Notes: generated by a model from the letters alone, not told the origin. Shown: positions 46,230 to 55,851, counted from the stretch's first letter. The stretch: 64,000 nt of DNA from Spirosoma endophyticum (GCF_900112365.1 NZ_FOLQ01000007.1:1-64000), one strand, 5' to 3'. Program-made: numbers and translations.

Positions 46230-47732
46230 TCAATCTTCCCAGCCAAACGACCGCTCGATGGCTTTCTGCCAGCCGTGCATGAGTTTCTTTCGCTGCGCAT
46301 CGTCCATATTGGGTTCGTAAGTTCGGGCGACGCCCCAGTTCTGACGTAAATCATCCAGGCTTTGCCAATACCCTACGGCCAAACCAGCGGCATAGGCCGC
46401 ACCCAGGGCGGTTGTCTCAGTCATTTGCGGGCAAACGACGGGTCCATTCAATACGTCGGACTGAAACTGCATCAGGAGCGAATTACCAACCATACCCCCA
46501 TCGACACGTAGTGATTTGAGGGATACACCCGCATCCTGCTCCATGGCCCGTACTACGTCAACAGTTTGATAGGCAGTGGCTTCCAGGACGGCCCGTGCCA
46601 GATGGCCTTTGTTAACGAAGCGGGTTAGCCCGGCGATGATACCGCGTGCGTCGGCTTTCCAGTGTGGCGCGTATAGCCCTGAAAAAGCAGGCACGAAATA
46701 AGCGCCACCATTGTCCTCTACCGAGCGGGCGAGGGTTTCGATATCGGTGCTCTTTTTAATAATGCCCAGATTGTCCCGTAGCCATTGCACCAGCGCACCC
46801 GTAATCGCGACGCTGCCTTCCAGCGCGTAGTGAACGGGCTCATTCTGAAACTGATACGCTACGGTTGACAGCAAGCCATAGGTCGATGTTCGGAGTTCGG
46901 TGCCGGTGTTCATGAGCAGAAAACAACCCGTACCGTATGTATTTTTAGCCTGTCCCGCTTCATAACACGTCTGGCCAACCAGCGCGGCCTGCTGATCACC
47001 CAGAATGCCTGCAATGGGCACGTTGGGCAGCACTTCCGACGTAACGGTTCCGTACACCTCACTGCTTGGCCGGATTTGGGGAAGCATGGCGCGGGGAACC
47101 GTAAAGTCAGTAAGCAGATTGTCGTCCCAATTGAGCGTTTGAAGGTTCATCAATTGCGTTCGGCTGGCGTTCGTTACATCCGTGAGGTGCAAGCCGCCGT
47201 CAGGTCCGCCCGTCAGGTTCCAGACCACAAAGGTGTCCATGTTACCAAAGATGGCATCACCCCGTTCGGCATCTTCGCGCAAACCAGCTACGTTGTCCAA
47301 CAACCATTTGAGTTTCAGGCCGCTGAAATAAGTTGCCAGGGGTAGCCCTGTTTGAGGCCGAAAGCGATCCTGACCATGTCCGTTAGCTGAAAACTCAGTG
47401 ACTAAATCGGCGGTGCGCATGTCCTGCCAGACGATGGCATTGTAATAGGGCTTGCCAGTTCGACGGTTCCAGACAACCGTCGTTTCGCGCTGGTTTGTAA
47501 TCCCAATAGCGGCAATATCATGAGCCGAAAGTTTGCCTTTGATACGTGCCAGGGCTATGACTTCGAGCGTGTTACGCCAGATTTCCTCCGGATCGTGTTC
47601 AACCCAGCCGGGTTGTGGATAAATCTGTTTGTGCTCTTTCTGCGCTACAGAAACAATCTGTCCCTGGCGGTTGAATACAATACAACGGGTGCTGGTTGTC
47701 CCCTGGTCGATAGCAGCTATGTAGGAGGGCAT
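46230..47732 (-). CDS. glpK: Glycerol kinase
   Basis: Phosphorylates glycerol to sn-glycerol-3-phosphate. The 500 residues show [17 protein letters not shown] at the N-terminus, [10 protein letters not shown], the ATP-binding [13 protein letters not shown] and [12 protein letters not shown], and the [21 protein letters not shown] signature near the C-terminus. Preceded by glpF after 21 bases, forming a glpFK operon. Confidence 0.97.
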   Translation of the reverse strand: MPSYIAAIDQGTTSTRCIVFNRQGQIVSVAQKEHKQIYPQPGWVEHDPEEIWRNTLEVIALARIKGKLSAHDIAAIGITNQRETTVVWNRRTGKPYYNAIVWQDMRTADLVTEFSANGHGQDRFRPQTGLPLATYFSGLKLKWLLDNVAGLREDAERGDAIFGNMDTFVVWNLTGGPDGGLHLTDVTNASRTQLMNLQTLNWDDNLLTDFTVPRAMLPQIRPSSEVYGTVTSEVLPNVPIAGILGDQQAALVGQTCYEAGQAKNTYGTGCFLLMNTGTELRTSTYGLLSTVAYQFQNEPVHYALEGSVAITGALVQWLRDNLGIIKKSTDIETLARSVEDNGGAYFVPAFSGLYAPHWKADARGIIAGLTRFVNKGHLARAVLEATAYQTVDVVRAMEQDAGVSLKSLRVDGGMVGNSLLMQFQSDVLNGPVVCPQMTETTALGAAYAAGLAVGYWQSLDDLRQNWGVARTYEPNMDDAQRKKLMHGWQKAIERSFGWED

Positions 47733-47753
47733 AGAATTTTGGAAGAGTAAAGA

Positions 47754-48479
47754 TTATAAAGCAAACAGCCGGATGAGTAGACCGCCTACTATGGCACCAA
47801 CCAACGGTCCGACAATTGGCACCCACGCATACCCCCAATCCGACGAACCTCTGCCGGGAATCGGCAGCAGTGCATGAGCCAGACGTGGGCTAAAATCACG
47901 GGCGGGACTCATGGCATAACCGGTTGTGCCCCCGAGCGAGAGCCCAATACTCCACACCAGAATACCGACCAGATACGGACCAACGCCAATGGCCAGTTCG
48001 CCCAGGTTTTTAGATGAAATACCCGATAGCCCAAGAATTAACACGAGGGTTGCCAGAAACTCGCTCAGAAAATTTGCCAGTGGGTTACGAATGGCTGGGC
48101 CAGTCGCGAAACAGGCCAGCTTGGCCCCAGGATCGGGTGTAGCAGCCCAGTGGGGGAGGTATTGCAGCCAGACGAGTACGGCACCCAGAAATGCCCCAAT
48201 GAGCTGGGCCGTAATGTAGGGGACAATGTGGCTGAAATCATTTGTGGCTACAGCAAAGGCGACCGTAACGGCTGGGTTCAAATGGGCATCCATTCCGCCA
48301 AAGGCTTTGGACACAAATACGCCCATCGTGACGGCAAATGCCCAACCGGTTGTGATGACGATCCAGCCAGAGGATTCTCCCTTTGTTTGTTTTAAGACAA
48401 CATTGGCAACAACACCATTACCCAGCAATATGAGTACCATTGTGCCAATTAATTCACCAAGAAAAGGAGAGGTATGCAT
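47754..48479 (-). CDS. glpF: Glycerol uptake facilitator (aquaglyceroporin)
   Basis: The 241-residue MIP-family channel has six hydrophobic helices. The first pore motif is normal, HLNPAVTVAFA. In the second the conserved Asn is replaced by Ser: AMSPARDFSPR, codon AGT where AAT or AAC is expected. The selectivity-filter arginine (PARD) is kept. Coupled to glpK, so glycerol is the likely substrate. Confidence 0.93.
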   Translation of the reverse strand: MHTSPFLGELIGTMVLILLGNGVVANVVLKQTKGESSGWIVITTGWAFAVTMGVFVSKAFGGMDAHLNPAVTVAFAVATNDFSHIVPYITAQLIGAFLGAVLVWLQYLPHWAATPDPGAKLACFATGPAIRNPLANFLSEFLATLVLILGLSGISSKNLGELAIGVGPYLVGILVWSIGLSLGGTTGYAMSPARDFSPRLAHALLPIPGRGSSDWGYAWVPIVGPLVGAIVGGLLIRLFAL

Positions 48480-48498
48480 GAAAGTAGTCGTCAGTGAC

Positions 48499-48569
48499 TA
48501 GTCGATAGTCGTCAGTCAGGATTCATCAATAGTACTTGTTATCGGTTCCTGACTAACGACTATCGACTA
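48499..48569. repeat. TAGTCGATAGTCG-family hairpin upstream of glpF
   Basis: TAGTCGATAGTCGTCAGTCA plus GGA at 48499-48521 is inverted at 48547-48569 with 22 of 23 matching. A further partial copy (TAGTCGTCAGTGA) starts at 48485. It lies between divergent genes, just before the glpF start. Confidence 0.9.
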
Positions 48570-48614
48570 ACACCTGGCTTCAAGGTTTAGGAATAGTTTA
48601 TGCGAATTAAGTCA

Positions 48615-48622
48615 TATTTTTG
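48615..48622 (+). promoter_or_regulatory. Minus-7-type box before the quinone oxidoreductase-like gene
   Basis: TATTTTTG matches TAnnTTTG, 85 bases before the start; no TTTG at 19 bases upstream. Confidence 0.3.
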
Positions 48623-48707
48623 GCCTCATTCCAAAAAAAGAGTTGGAATCTCGATTCGATGGGATTTTAGTACTCGGCTATGCATTTTATAACCCGTTCA
48701 TTAACAA

Positions 48708-49679
48708 ATGAAAAGCATCATTTTTGATAAAATAGGAACCCCTACAGATACCCTTAAACTTACTGACGTACCAACGCCCCAACCTGGGCCAGATGAGGTT
48801 CTGATTAAGGTTATTGCCAGCCCGGTTAATCCGTCGGATATTAAGTTCGTAGAGAATTTGTACGGTATTCGGCCTCATTTGCCGTCTGGAGCAGGTTTTG
48901 AGGGCGTGGGCATTGTCGAAGCGGTAGGCGAAAGCGTTCACCTACGCGCGGGTATGCGGGTGAGTTTCACCAGCATCGGTACGTGGTCTGAGTACGCAAT
49001 CGCCCCTCAGCGTAGCTTGATTCCGGTGCCTGATGCCATACCAGACGACGTAGCGGCTCAGTTGTTTGTGAATCCGTTTTCGGCTTATGCGATGGTGCAG
49101 GAGGCAAAGGTGCCAGAGAATGGCTGGCTGATGCTAACGGCTGCCGGATCGGCGTTTGGTAAACTGGTGATTCAATTGTGTACCATGCGGGGTATCAAAA
49201 CGATCGGTACCGTTCGGCGCGACGATCTCAACGACGAGCTGAGAGCACTGGGCCTGACCGAAGTTGTCAATACCGAGACGGAAAGCGTATCGGCTCGTGT
49301 TAAGCAGATTACGGGTGGAGAAGGAGTTACCTGTGTGCTGGATGCCGTTGGCGGTCATACGGCTAGTGAAGCGCTCAAGTGCCTGGGAAAAGGGGGTACA
49401 ATGCTCGTTTACGGCGTTTTGAGCGGACAGGAGCCAGCGTTTAATATTGGTTTGATGATATTCAGGGAGTTGACCGTTAGGGGATTCTGGTTGTCGGACT
49501 GGATGCGCCGGGTAGATAGTCAGACGAGGCAGGACGTAGCGCAGAACGTAATTCAGTTGCTAGCGTCGGGAAAAATTCAATTGCCTGTCGAAGCGTCGTA
49601 TACACTCGACCAAATTGCCGAAGCGGTCGAACACGCTGAGCGTCCGGGACGCTGGGGGAAAATTCTAGTGAAGCCATAA
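48708..49679 (+). CDS. Zinc-free MDR oxidoreductase (enoyl-thioester/quinone reductase-like)
   Basis: The 323-residue medium-chain reductase has the N-terminal GroES-like domain (EVLIKVIASPVNPSDIKFVENLYG, GAGFEGVGIVEAVGE) and an NADP-binding Rossmann half (TAAGSAFGKLVIQLC, GVTCVLDAVGG). The zinc-ligand cysteines of alcohol dehydrogenases are absent. It resembles mitochondrial-type enoyl-ACP reductases and quinone oxidoreductases; the substrate cannot be fixed. Confidence 0.85.
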   Translation: MKSIIFDKIGTPTDTLKLTDVPTPQPGPDEVLIKVIASPVNPSDIKFVENLYGIRPHLPSGAGFEGVGIVEAVGESVHLRAGMRVSFTSIGTWSEYAIAPQRSLIPVPDAIPDDVAAQLFVNPFSAYAMVQEAKVPENGWLMLTAAGSAFGKLVIQLCTMRGIKTIGTVRRDDLNDELRALGLTEVVNTETESVSARVKQITGGEGVTCVLDAVGGHTASEALKCLGKGGTMLVYGVLSGQEPAFNIGLMIFRELTVRGFWLSDWMRRVDSQTRQDVAQNVIQLLASGKIQLPVEASYTLDQIAEAVEHAERPGRWGKILVKP

Positions 49680-49680
49680 C

Positions 49681-49705
49681 TGGAGAGCCGTGCCACGGTT
49701 CTCCA
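49681..49705. terminator. Hairpin between convergent genes
   Basis: TGGAGAGCCGTG and CACGGTTCTCCA pair almost perfectly directly after the stop codon of the plus-strand gene. Confidence 0.6.
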
Positions 49706-49717
49706 ATTATGGCTTCG

Positions 49718-50560
49718 TCATTTTTGGTAAACCCGCACATAATCCACTTCAAATCGGCTTGGGAACGTAGTGGCCGAGGGATCACCTCCGTTATCGCCCC
49801 CGATGGCCAGGTTTAGCAACAAATAATGAGGTTGCTTAAAGGGATTACGTCCTGTTCCATCCTGATTGATCGTTTCGCTTAGAGGTACCTCGTTTAAGAG
49901 TTGGTTATCGACGTATAACCTGATGGCTTTCTCGTCCCAATCCATACGCCAGACATGAAATTTTTTTGACCATTCTGGGTCCGAAAAAGAATTCATCGGT
50001 TTTTTCGTGCTGCGCCATTCGGCTGTATAGCGTTTTGCGGTTGCCCACGCTACGTTGGCTAACAATTGATTTCGATAATACTCCATGATGTCAATTTCGC
50101 CGTTGGACGGCCACTCGCCCGAAACGCCTAACGTCCAGAAAGCAGGCCACATGCCGGGACTGATGTCGATACGTCCCCGCATATCAAAACGACCATATTG
50201 CCATTGGTGCAATCCATTGGTGTGGAGGCTGGAGGACGTATAGTCGATGGAAGGTCGGCTTGTTTTCCAGTCGGAGTTATTGGGTTGATACGTTGGGTTC
50301 GGGCGATGTTCACGACGACCTTCAATGATCAGCAGACCGTCCTTGCAACGGGCATTTTCGGGCTGATACCATTGATGCTCATGGTTTCGAACGAAACCCT
50401 GTTCGAATTTCCAGTTTTTAGGATCTGGCGCTCCATCTTTAGTAAATTCATCTGCCCAAACCAGTTTCCAGGTTGTATCAGCCTGAGTTCGGGCGGCAGA
50501 TGAATCGGTAGCATTACCACCGCCAAAAGGGAAGTAAAGCAGGAAAAGTAGTGCGTTCAT
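49718..50560 (-). CDS. GH16-family beta-glucanase
   Basis: The 280-residue secreted glycoside hydrolase has a short N-terminal hydrophobic signal (MNALLFLLYFPFG). The catalytic motif EIDIME has Glu155 as nucleophile and Glu160 as acid/base, in a context (SNGEIDIMEYY, FWTLG) of laminarinases and licheninases. The C-terminal VDYVRVYQK is a GH16 landmark. It probably cleaves beta-1,3 or mixed glucans. Confidence 0.92.
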   Translation of the reverse strand: MNALLFLLYFPFGGGNATDSSAARTQADTTWKLVWADEFTKDGAPDPKNWKFEQGFVRNHEHQWYQPENARCKDGLLIIEGRREHRPNPTYQPNNSDWKTSRPSIDYTSSSLHTNGLHQWQYGRFDMRGRIDISPGMWPAFWTLGVSGEWPSNGEIDIMEYYRNQLLANVAWATAKRYTAEWRSTKKPMNSFSDPEWSKKFHVWRMDWDEKAIRLYVDNQLLNEVPLSETINQDGTGRNPFKQPHYLLLNLAIGGDNGGDPSATTFPSRFEVDYVRVYQK

Positions 50561-50582
50561 TATGAGAATACGTTAGAAAGTA

Positions 50583-50628
50583 AGATGGCTGTGTAGGTCG
50601 GTTCTTAAACCGGCTTACACAGCCATCT
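50583..50628. repeat. 22-bp inverted repeat
   Basis: AGATGGCTGTGTAGGTCGGT (50583 onward) pairs with ACCGGCTTACACAGCCATCT ending at 50628; G-U pairs in RNA cover most of the mismatches. It lies upstream of the GH16 gene and downstream of the Gfo/Idh gene. Confidence 0.75.
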
Positions 50629-50718
50629 ATTGACTATAAGCTTCAACTATTGTTGGGCTGGCTTTCGGAGACGGCTCGACGAAGTTAAAACTACGCTCAA
50701 CATCTCCAGCGTAATGTG

Positions 50719-52098
50719 TTAGACTTTCTTTGGATCGGGGTGCTTGTACGGATCACGATACGGCCGCTGAAGCAATCCATTGGCTTCCCGATCGCCAACA
50801 ATTTCATGTTTTACTGAATCGTATACGATGGGGCGCCCCGTTTTCATGGACATATTGGCCAGAATGCAACTCGCCGTAGAAATGTGCCCCTCTTCAATGT
50901 CGGCTACGGGGCGGCTTCCTTTGTCGATAGCATCCAGAAAGTTGAGCATGTGCAACCGGGTTGCTGGGGATGCGTTTAACTCAATTTTTGGGTTCGTCGG
51001 TTCGGTCAGATCCTCAGGATATTTCTCTTTCTCGTACACGACGTCTAAGTGGATCTTCTTGCCATTTTTGTCGTCCGGAATAAAATCACACTGCATTGTG
51101 CTGGCCCAGAGCGTGCCTTTGTCGCCATAGAGCGTAAACGACCACGGATAGTCTGGGTTGTTGGGTGTTCCCCAGGTACGATGTTGCCACACGCAGTTTA
51201 ATCCATCATACTCAAAAACAGCCGATTGCGTATCAGAGATATTGGACTTGCCTTCCTTCTGTACGTAAATACCACCTTCAGAACTGATACGTTTAGGCCA
51301 GCCCAGTTTCAGCATCCAGCGCACCGTATCGAACATGTGCACGCACATGTCGCCCGTAATGCCGTTGCCATATTCCATAAATGTCCGCCACCAGCGAACG
51401 TGCGGCAAACCGTCGTAAGGACGTAGCGGAGCTGGTCCAGTCCACATATTGTAGTCCAGAAAATCGGGAATTGCCTGTACGGGCGGATTGCCATTCGCCC
51501 GCATATGCATGTAGCAGCACATTTCTACGTGCGATATTTTGCCTAGCAATCCCGCGTCAACGATGTCTCTCTTGGCTGTAATCAGGTGGGGTGTGCTTTT
51601 GCGTTGAGTGCCAACCTGAACCACTTTATTGTACTTGCGGGCAGCGGCTACCATCGCTTCGCCCTCGATTACGTCAACGCTGATGGGCTTCTGGACATAC
51701 ACGTTGGCACCTGCTTTAACAGCATCAATCATCTGGAGCGCATGCCAGTGGTCGGGTGTGCCGATCAGCACAACATCCATTTCATTTTCAGCCAGCATCT
51801 TCTGGTAATCGCCGTATGTCTTGGGTGTCTTGCCCGATTTCTGCCGCTGACTAACGAGCTTGGCTGCATCGGCCACCATGTTCTTGTCCACGTCGCACAG
51901 GGCCACCACCTCAACGGGCGAGACCTGAATCAATCGAAATAAATCACTTTTACCATACCAGCCGGTGCCAATCAGCCCTACGCGAAGCGTTTTGGTCGGA
52001 TTAATAAGATCTAAACCTCGTGCTCCAAAACTCGAAAGAGCAAGGGCTGCAGTCGAGCCCTGGATAAAACGGCGACGATTAATGTTGAAGGTATGCAT
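50719..52098 (-). CDS. Gfo/Idh/MocA-family oxidoreductase with Tat signal
   Basis: The 459-residue protein has a twin-arginine signal (NRRRFIQGSTAALALSSFGA), so it is exported folded. The Rossmann motif is LRVGLIGTGWYGKSDLF, the conserved catalytic segment VQKPISVDVIEGEAM corresponds to the EKP motif, and TPDHWHA is typical. These periplasmic members are linked in Bacteroidota to sugar and glycan metabolism. The exact substrate is unknown. Confidence 0.88.
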   Translation of the reverse strand: MHTFNINRRRFIQGSTAALALSSFGARGLDLINPTKTLRVGLIGTGWYGKSDLFRLIQVSPVEVVALCDVDKNMVADAAKLVSQRQKSGKTPKTYGDYQKMLAENEMDVVLIGTPDHWHALQMIDAVKAGANVYVQKPISVDVIEGEAMVAAARKYNKVVQVGTQRKSTPHLITAKRDIVDAGLLGKISHVEMCCYMHMRANGNPPVQAIPDFLDYNMWTGPAPLRPYDGLPHVRWWRTFMEYGNGITGDMCVHMFDTVRWMLKLGWPKRISSEGGIYVQKEGKSNISDTQSAVFEYDGLNCVWQHRTWGTPNNPDYPWSFTLYGDKGTLWASTMQCDFIPDDKNGKKIHLDVVYEKEKYPEDLTEPTNPKIELNASPATRLHMLNFLDAIDKGSRPVADIEEGHISTASCILANMSMKTGRPIVYDSVKHEIVGDREANGLLQRPYRDPYKHPDPKKV

Positions 52099-52329
52099 GC
52101 AAGTTTAGGGGTCGGACGGCAAATCCGGATTTGTAGTTGAGAGCGGCCGTTTGCCGGAAGCTTCGCCAGCGAACGCTCTACGATAAAGGAGCTTCCATTT
52201 CGTAAATACTCCTGTTGTTTCGTTAAAATATTCAATAGTAGACTGATCCTAGACGTTTTTCAGCACTTTTGCCACTAACTTCTGACTGTAGCTATAGTTT
52301 GCCGGATTTTACCCCGATAGGCTGGGTAT

Positions 52330-52337
52330 TATCTTTG
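52330..52337 (+). promoter_or_regulatory. Promoter of the sarcosine oxidase-like gene
   Basis: TATCTTTG matches TAnnTTTG exactly; TTTT lies exactly 19 bases upstream (one mismatch to TTTG). The gene starts 29 bases downstream. Confidence 0.5.
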
Positions 52338-52366
52338 TCAGGATACTGGAAAATAGCTAATCTCGT

Positions 52367-53536
52367 ATGGTTTATGACGCGATTGTTGTCGGTTTAGGTG
52401 CCGTTGGAAGTGCCGCTCTTTATCAGCTCTCGAAACAGACTTCCCATGTACTCGGAATCGATCGGTTTAAGCCTCCGCATCCCTTCGGATCGACGCACAG
52501 TGATAGCCGCATTACCCGGCAGGCTATTGGTGAAGGAGCTTATTTTGTACCGCTGGCGCTACGTTCCTATGAGATATGGCGGGAACTCGAACAACGTACT
52601 AATCAACAATTGCTAACCATTACGGGTGGACTTTTTGTCGGGAAAGAGCACTCGAGAATACAAACGCACAACAAACCGGGTTGGCTAACAACCACAATTG
52701 AGGCAGCAAAGCAATTCGGAATCGCTCATCAACTACTTGACGTACCAACGCTTCGAAAACGATTTCCTCAGTTTCAATTTCTGGACGGTGATCTTGGCTA
52801 TTATGAAGAAAACGCCGGATTTCTGCGGCCCGAGCAATGCCTTTCGGCGCAACTGACACAGGCTCATCAAAACGGCGCTATCATACACCCTTATGAGCAA
52901 ATGCTATCTTTTGAACAGACAGGGCCGGAAATTCGGGTTCAAACAGACGAGGCTGTTTATCAAACCCGAAAGTTGATTCTGACGACCGGCCCCTGGATTA
53001 CAGAATCACTACGTACTACGCCTTATCGTGAGTTGCTTAAGGTATATCGGCAGGTTCAATACTGGTTCGATATCCAGGGTGATTACCCAACATATACGCC
53101 TGATCGTATGCCGGTATTTATTCTGAGTGATCGGGATTTATATGGTTTCCCCGCCATCGGTGGGGCAGACGGAGGAATCAAAATTGCGACGGAGCAATAC
53201 AGTGAAATAACAACGCCCAACGACGTAGTGAGAACCGTTAGCCAAGCCGAAATTGAGCAGATGTATGAACAGTACGTTGCACCTAACTTTGTAGGAGTTG
53301 GGCCCGAATGCGTTAAATCAACGGTTTGCCTGTATACCATGACGCCCAATGGCGATTTCATTATTGACCAGCATCCCGATTATGCTAACGTATTGCTGAC
53401 CTCGGCCTGTTCGGGTCATGGGTTCAAACATTCGGCGGCAGTGGGGCAAATTCTGGCCGAATTAGCCTTACAAGGCAAGACGAATTTTGATATTCAGGCG
53501 TTCCGACTGCAGAGCTTTTCTGGCCTCATTAATTGA
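52367..53536 (+). CDS. solA: N-methyl-L-tryptophan/sarcosine oxidase (SolA-type)
   Basis: The 389-residue flavoenzyme oxidises N-methyl amino acids. The FAD loop is DAIVVGLGAVGSAALYQLS with SHSDSR-type context (GSTHSDSRITRQA). The cysteine in STVCLYTMTPNGDF occupies the place of the covalent flavin link of monomeric sarcosine oxidase, and SGHGFKHSAAVGQ is the C-terminal signature. Exact substrate not certain, so the symbol denotes the subfamily. Confidence 0.85.
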   Translation: MVYDAIVVGLGAVGSAALYQLSKQTSHVLGIDRFKPPHPFGSTHSDSRITRQAIGEGAYFVPLALRSYEIWRELEQRTNQQLLTITGGLFVGKEHSRIQTHNKPGWLTTTIEAAKQFGIAHQLLDVPTLRKRFPQFQFLDGDLGYYEENAGFLRPEQCLSAQLTQAHQNGAIIHPYEQMLSFEQTGPEIRVQTDEAVYQTRKLILTTGPWITESLRTTPYRELLKVYRQVQYWFDIQGDYPTYTPDRMPVFILSDRDLYGFPAIGGADGGIKIATEQYSEITTPNDVVRTVSQAEIEQMYEQYVAPNFVGVGPECVKSTVCLYTMTPNGDFIIDQHPDYANVLLTSACSGHGFKHSAAVGQILAELALQGKTNFDIQAFRLQSFSGLIN

Positions 53537-53607
53537 ACACAGAGCCACAGAGAACACAGAGTTTTCTTACTGTTATTGCTCCGTGTTCTCTGTGGCTCTG
53601 TGTTCAA
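53533..53607. repeat. 29-bp inverted repeat of ACACAGAG words
   Basis: TTGAACACAGAGCCACAGAG-type arm at 53533-53561, inverted at 53579-53607 with 28 of 29 matching. It overlaps the stop codon of the oxidase gene. The arm itself is made of repeated CACAGAG words. Confidence 0.85.
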
Positions 53608-53622
53608 TAAAATAACTAAGAT

Positions 53623-54432
53623 ATGTCTAATGGAGTAGCCAATGAGCGGGCGAAAATGCCTGCTGCTCACAATCCGGTTCTGGAACGGAGAACTGTTGAA
53701 AATAGTAATCGGAATCTGTTAAAATACCTGCGGCCCGGTATCCGCGTGCTCGACGTAGGTTGTGGCTCGGGTGCCATTACACGTAGCATTGCCGAAAAAG
53801 TTGGACTAACCGGATGGGTGCTGGGCATCGATCCCAACGAAGGTCTGATAGAACAGGCGTGTCAAAATTCGGAGAATCAAACCAGACTTGCTTTCGAACA
53901 GGGCGACGTTTATACATTCAATACGTCCGAGCAATTCGACGTAGTGACCTGCGCCCGAACCCTGCAATGGCTGGCTCAACCTAAAGAAGCGCTTACTAAT
54001 CTGAAACGCTTCGTGAAGCCGGGCGGCTACCTGGCGGTACTCGACTTCAATCATGAAAAGCTTGCCTGGACGCCCGAGCCACCGAAAGCCATGCGGCTAT
54101 TCTACGACGCGTTTCTGCAATGGCGGCAGGATGCGGGTTTCGATAACGCCATTGCCGATCACCTGCACGAGCTGATGCTACAAGTTGGCTTTATGAATGC
54201 GCAGGTGGAGCTTCAGCTTGAATTGTCCCGGAAAAGTGATCCTGATTTTGCCGTGACCAGCCGTTTGTGGTCGGAAGTGGCAGCGCTACGGGGGCCTCAG
54301 TTGGTTAAGGCAGGCTACCTCACAGAAGAGCAGCGCCTTCAGGCCATAGTGGACTACGACAGCTGGATTGCGAACGAAGGCGAATCGATGACAGTTTATT
54401 TGCTGGCCGTAGAAGCCCGGCAAGCATTGTAA
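53623..54432 (+). CDS. Class I SAM-dependent methyltransferase
   Basis: The 269 residues have SAM motif I VLDVGCGSGAITRSIAEKVG, acidic residue in LGIDPN, motif II FDVVTCARTLQWLAQP and motif III KPGGYLAVLDFNHEK. It belongs to the UbiE/Methyltransf_11 group. Substrate unknown. Begins 86 bases after the oxidase, in the same direction. Confidence 0.85.
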   Translation: MSNGVANERAKMPAAHNPVLERRTVENSNRNLLKYLRPGIRVLDVGCGSGAITRSIAEKVGLTGWVLGIDPNEGLIEQACQNSENQTRLAFEQGDVYTFNTSEQFDVVTCARTLQWLAQPKEALTNLKRFVKPGGYLAVLDFNHEKLAWTPEPPKAMRLFYDAFLQWRQDAGFDNAIADHLHELMLQVGFMNAQVELQLELSRKSDPDFAVTSRLWSEVAALRGPQLVKAGYLTEEQRLQAIVDYDSWIANEGESMTVYLLAVEARQAL

Positions 54433-54433
54433 G

Positions 54434-54456
54434 ACGTAGCGCAAGGTGCGCTACGT
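54434..54456. terminator. Perfect hairpin between convergent genes
   Basis: ACGTAGCGCA, AGG, TGCGCTACGT: a 10-bp perfect stem with a 3-base loop, 1 base after the methyltransferase stop. Confidence 0.7.
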
Positions 54457-54464
54457 TCTTAGAA

Positions 54465-55361
54465 TCATGAGTTAGCCCAGTGGCCAACTTTGCTTTTATA
54501 TTCCCGAATGTAATCTCTGGGTGACATGCCTGTCGTTTTCCGAAAAACCCGATTAAAATTAGTGGCGCTGTTAAAGCCAGTTGAATAAGCGATAGTAGAA
54601 ATGCCATCGTAATGGCTGTTGATTATCTTCTTGCAAGCCTCATTGATACGTATCTCATTCAGAAACGTATTGTACGTTTTTCGGGTATGTTTTTTAAAGT
54701 ACTTACAAAAAGCATGGGGGGTAATATTGGCAATTTCGGCAATTCGATTCAACGTAATGTTTTCAGCATAGTGTTCTAATGTATACTGAAAAACATCATT
54801 CATCCGCAACCCTTCATAATCGGAAAGAGAAGTATTGGCAAATCCCGAACCCAACGATTTCCAGCCTCTGACCTCCTGAGAAAAATAATGGAATAGTTTT
54901 AAGATATGCAGTAGCCGATCCAAATTAGATTTGTTTCTGAGCTTTAATAGAATTTTGGTAACGTAACCTGCGTATTCTGACGGGAGTTGAAAGCCGTTTT
55001 GCGTACTGGCCAGAAAATTACTAATTGACTCCATTTCGGGAAGGCTAAAAAACGCATTTGGAATACGGTCCTGATCGAAATAAACATGGATAGCATGTGA
55101 ATTTCCTTTCTGAGGATTCGCGAAGTGGGTAGGGGCTGATTTGAAAATATGCGGTTGATTAACCCCCAGAATATAAATGTCCCCTGGTTTAAATGTCTGG
55201 CTATAGTTTCCCGCCATGAGCGTTCCTTCGCCCTTAATAATCAGGGTAAGTTGTAGTTGTTTATGGCGATGAAAATAGTCATAAAAATTGGGGAGAATAT
55301 CTTCATCAACTACAACCGAATCTTCTTTGGGAACCGGGGGCGTATATTCCAATACTTTCAT
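54465..55361 (-). CDS. AraC-family transcriptional regulator
   Basis: The 298-residue regulator has an N-terminal cupin sensing domain (HKQLQLTLIIKGEGTLMAGNYSQTFKPGDIYILG) and a C-terminal AraC DNA-binding domain (ITLNRIAEIANITPHAFCKYFKKHT and ISTIAYSTGFNSATNFNRVFRKTTGMSPRDY). It is divergent from proline dehydrogenase across 490 bases and may regulate it; unproven. Confidence 0.9.
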   Translation of the reverse strand: MKVLEYTPPVPKEDSVVVDEDILPNFYDYFHRHKQLQLTLIIKGEGTLMAGNYSQTFKPGDIYILGVNQPHIFKSAPTHFANPQKGNSHAIHVYFDQDRIPNAFFSLPEMESISNFLASTQNGFQLPSEYAGYVTKILLKLRNKSNLDRLLHILKLFHYFSQEVRGWKSLGSGFANTSLSDYEGLRMNDVFQYTLEHYAENITLNRIAEIANITPHAFCKYFKKHTRKTYNTFLNEIRINEACKKIINSHYDGISTIAYSTGFNSATNFNRVFRKTTGMSPRDYIREYKSKVGHWANS

Positions 55362-55851
55362 GACGAGGAGCGTTTAACTAGCAGTGTTAGGTAAAGAATT
55401 CACACGGTTGACAGGCACATTGGCTATGTCCTGCAAAGCTAAACAGCTGGAGCAAAGCAACCATGGGCGTGTATTTTCTGATCTGAGGAAATTAAAACGA
55501 AATTAATCCATACACCGGGCACTTACAAGCCTGTTCAACAGATTCATCTACTCAGTGAGGTTATCTTGCTGGGTTAGAAATCATGACTTTAGGACGACTG
55601 ATTCGTGATTTTATTTTTATAACTATCTTTCTGTAAGACGGTTATCTGTACTGGTATAAGGCCGGAAATAGAAAGATTGGTTGGTAGGTTAAAGGTATGC
55701 GTGTGTTTTTTCTCCTGTTCATTTTCAGATCCCTGCTTGTTTGCCTGCCTCTAGTTAAACGTGATCCGGACAATAATTATCCATGTATAATCAAAAATTG
55801 CCGAATTGTTTTGCGCTTGATTTCTGTATATACATTTAAGAAAAAAAGCCT
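55362..55851. other. 490-base divergent regulatory region
   Basis: Contains the AraC-gene box at 55434-55441 and a plausible proline dehydrogenase promoter (TTTG, 17 bases, TACATTTA, shortly before the start). A 52-codon frame at 55697-55855 with a hydrophobic start overlaps the proline dehydrogenase ATG but has no other support. Confidence 0.45.
55434..55441 (-). promoter_or_regulatory. Minus-7-type box for the AraC-family gene
   Basis: TAGCTTTG on the minus strand matches TAnnTTTG exactly, 73 bases upstream of the start codon; no clear -33 partner. Confidence 0.35.
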
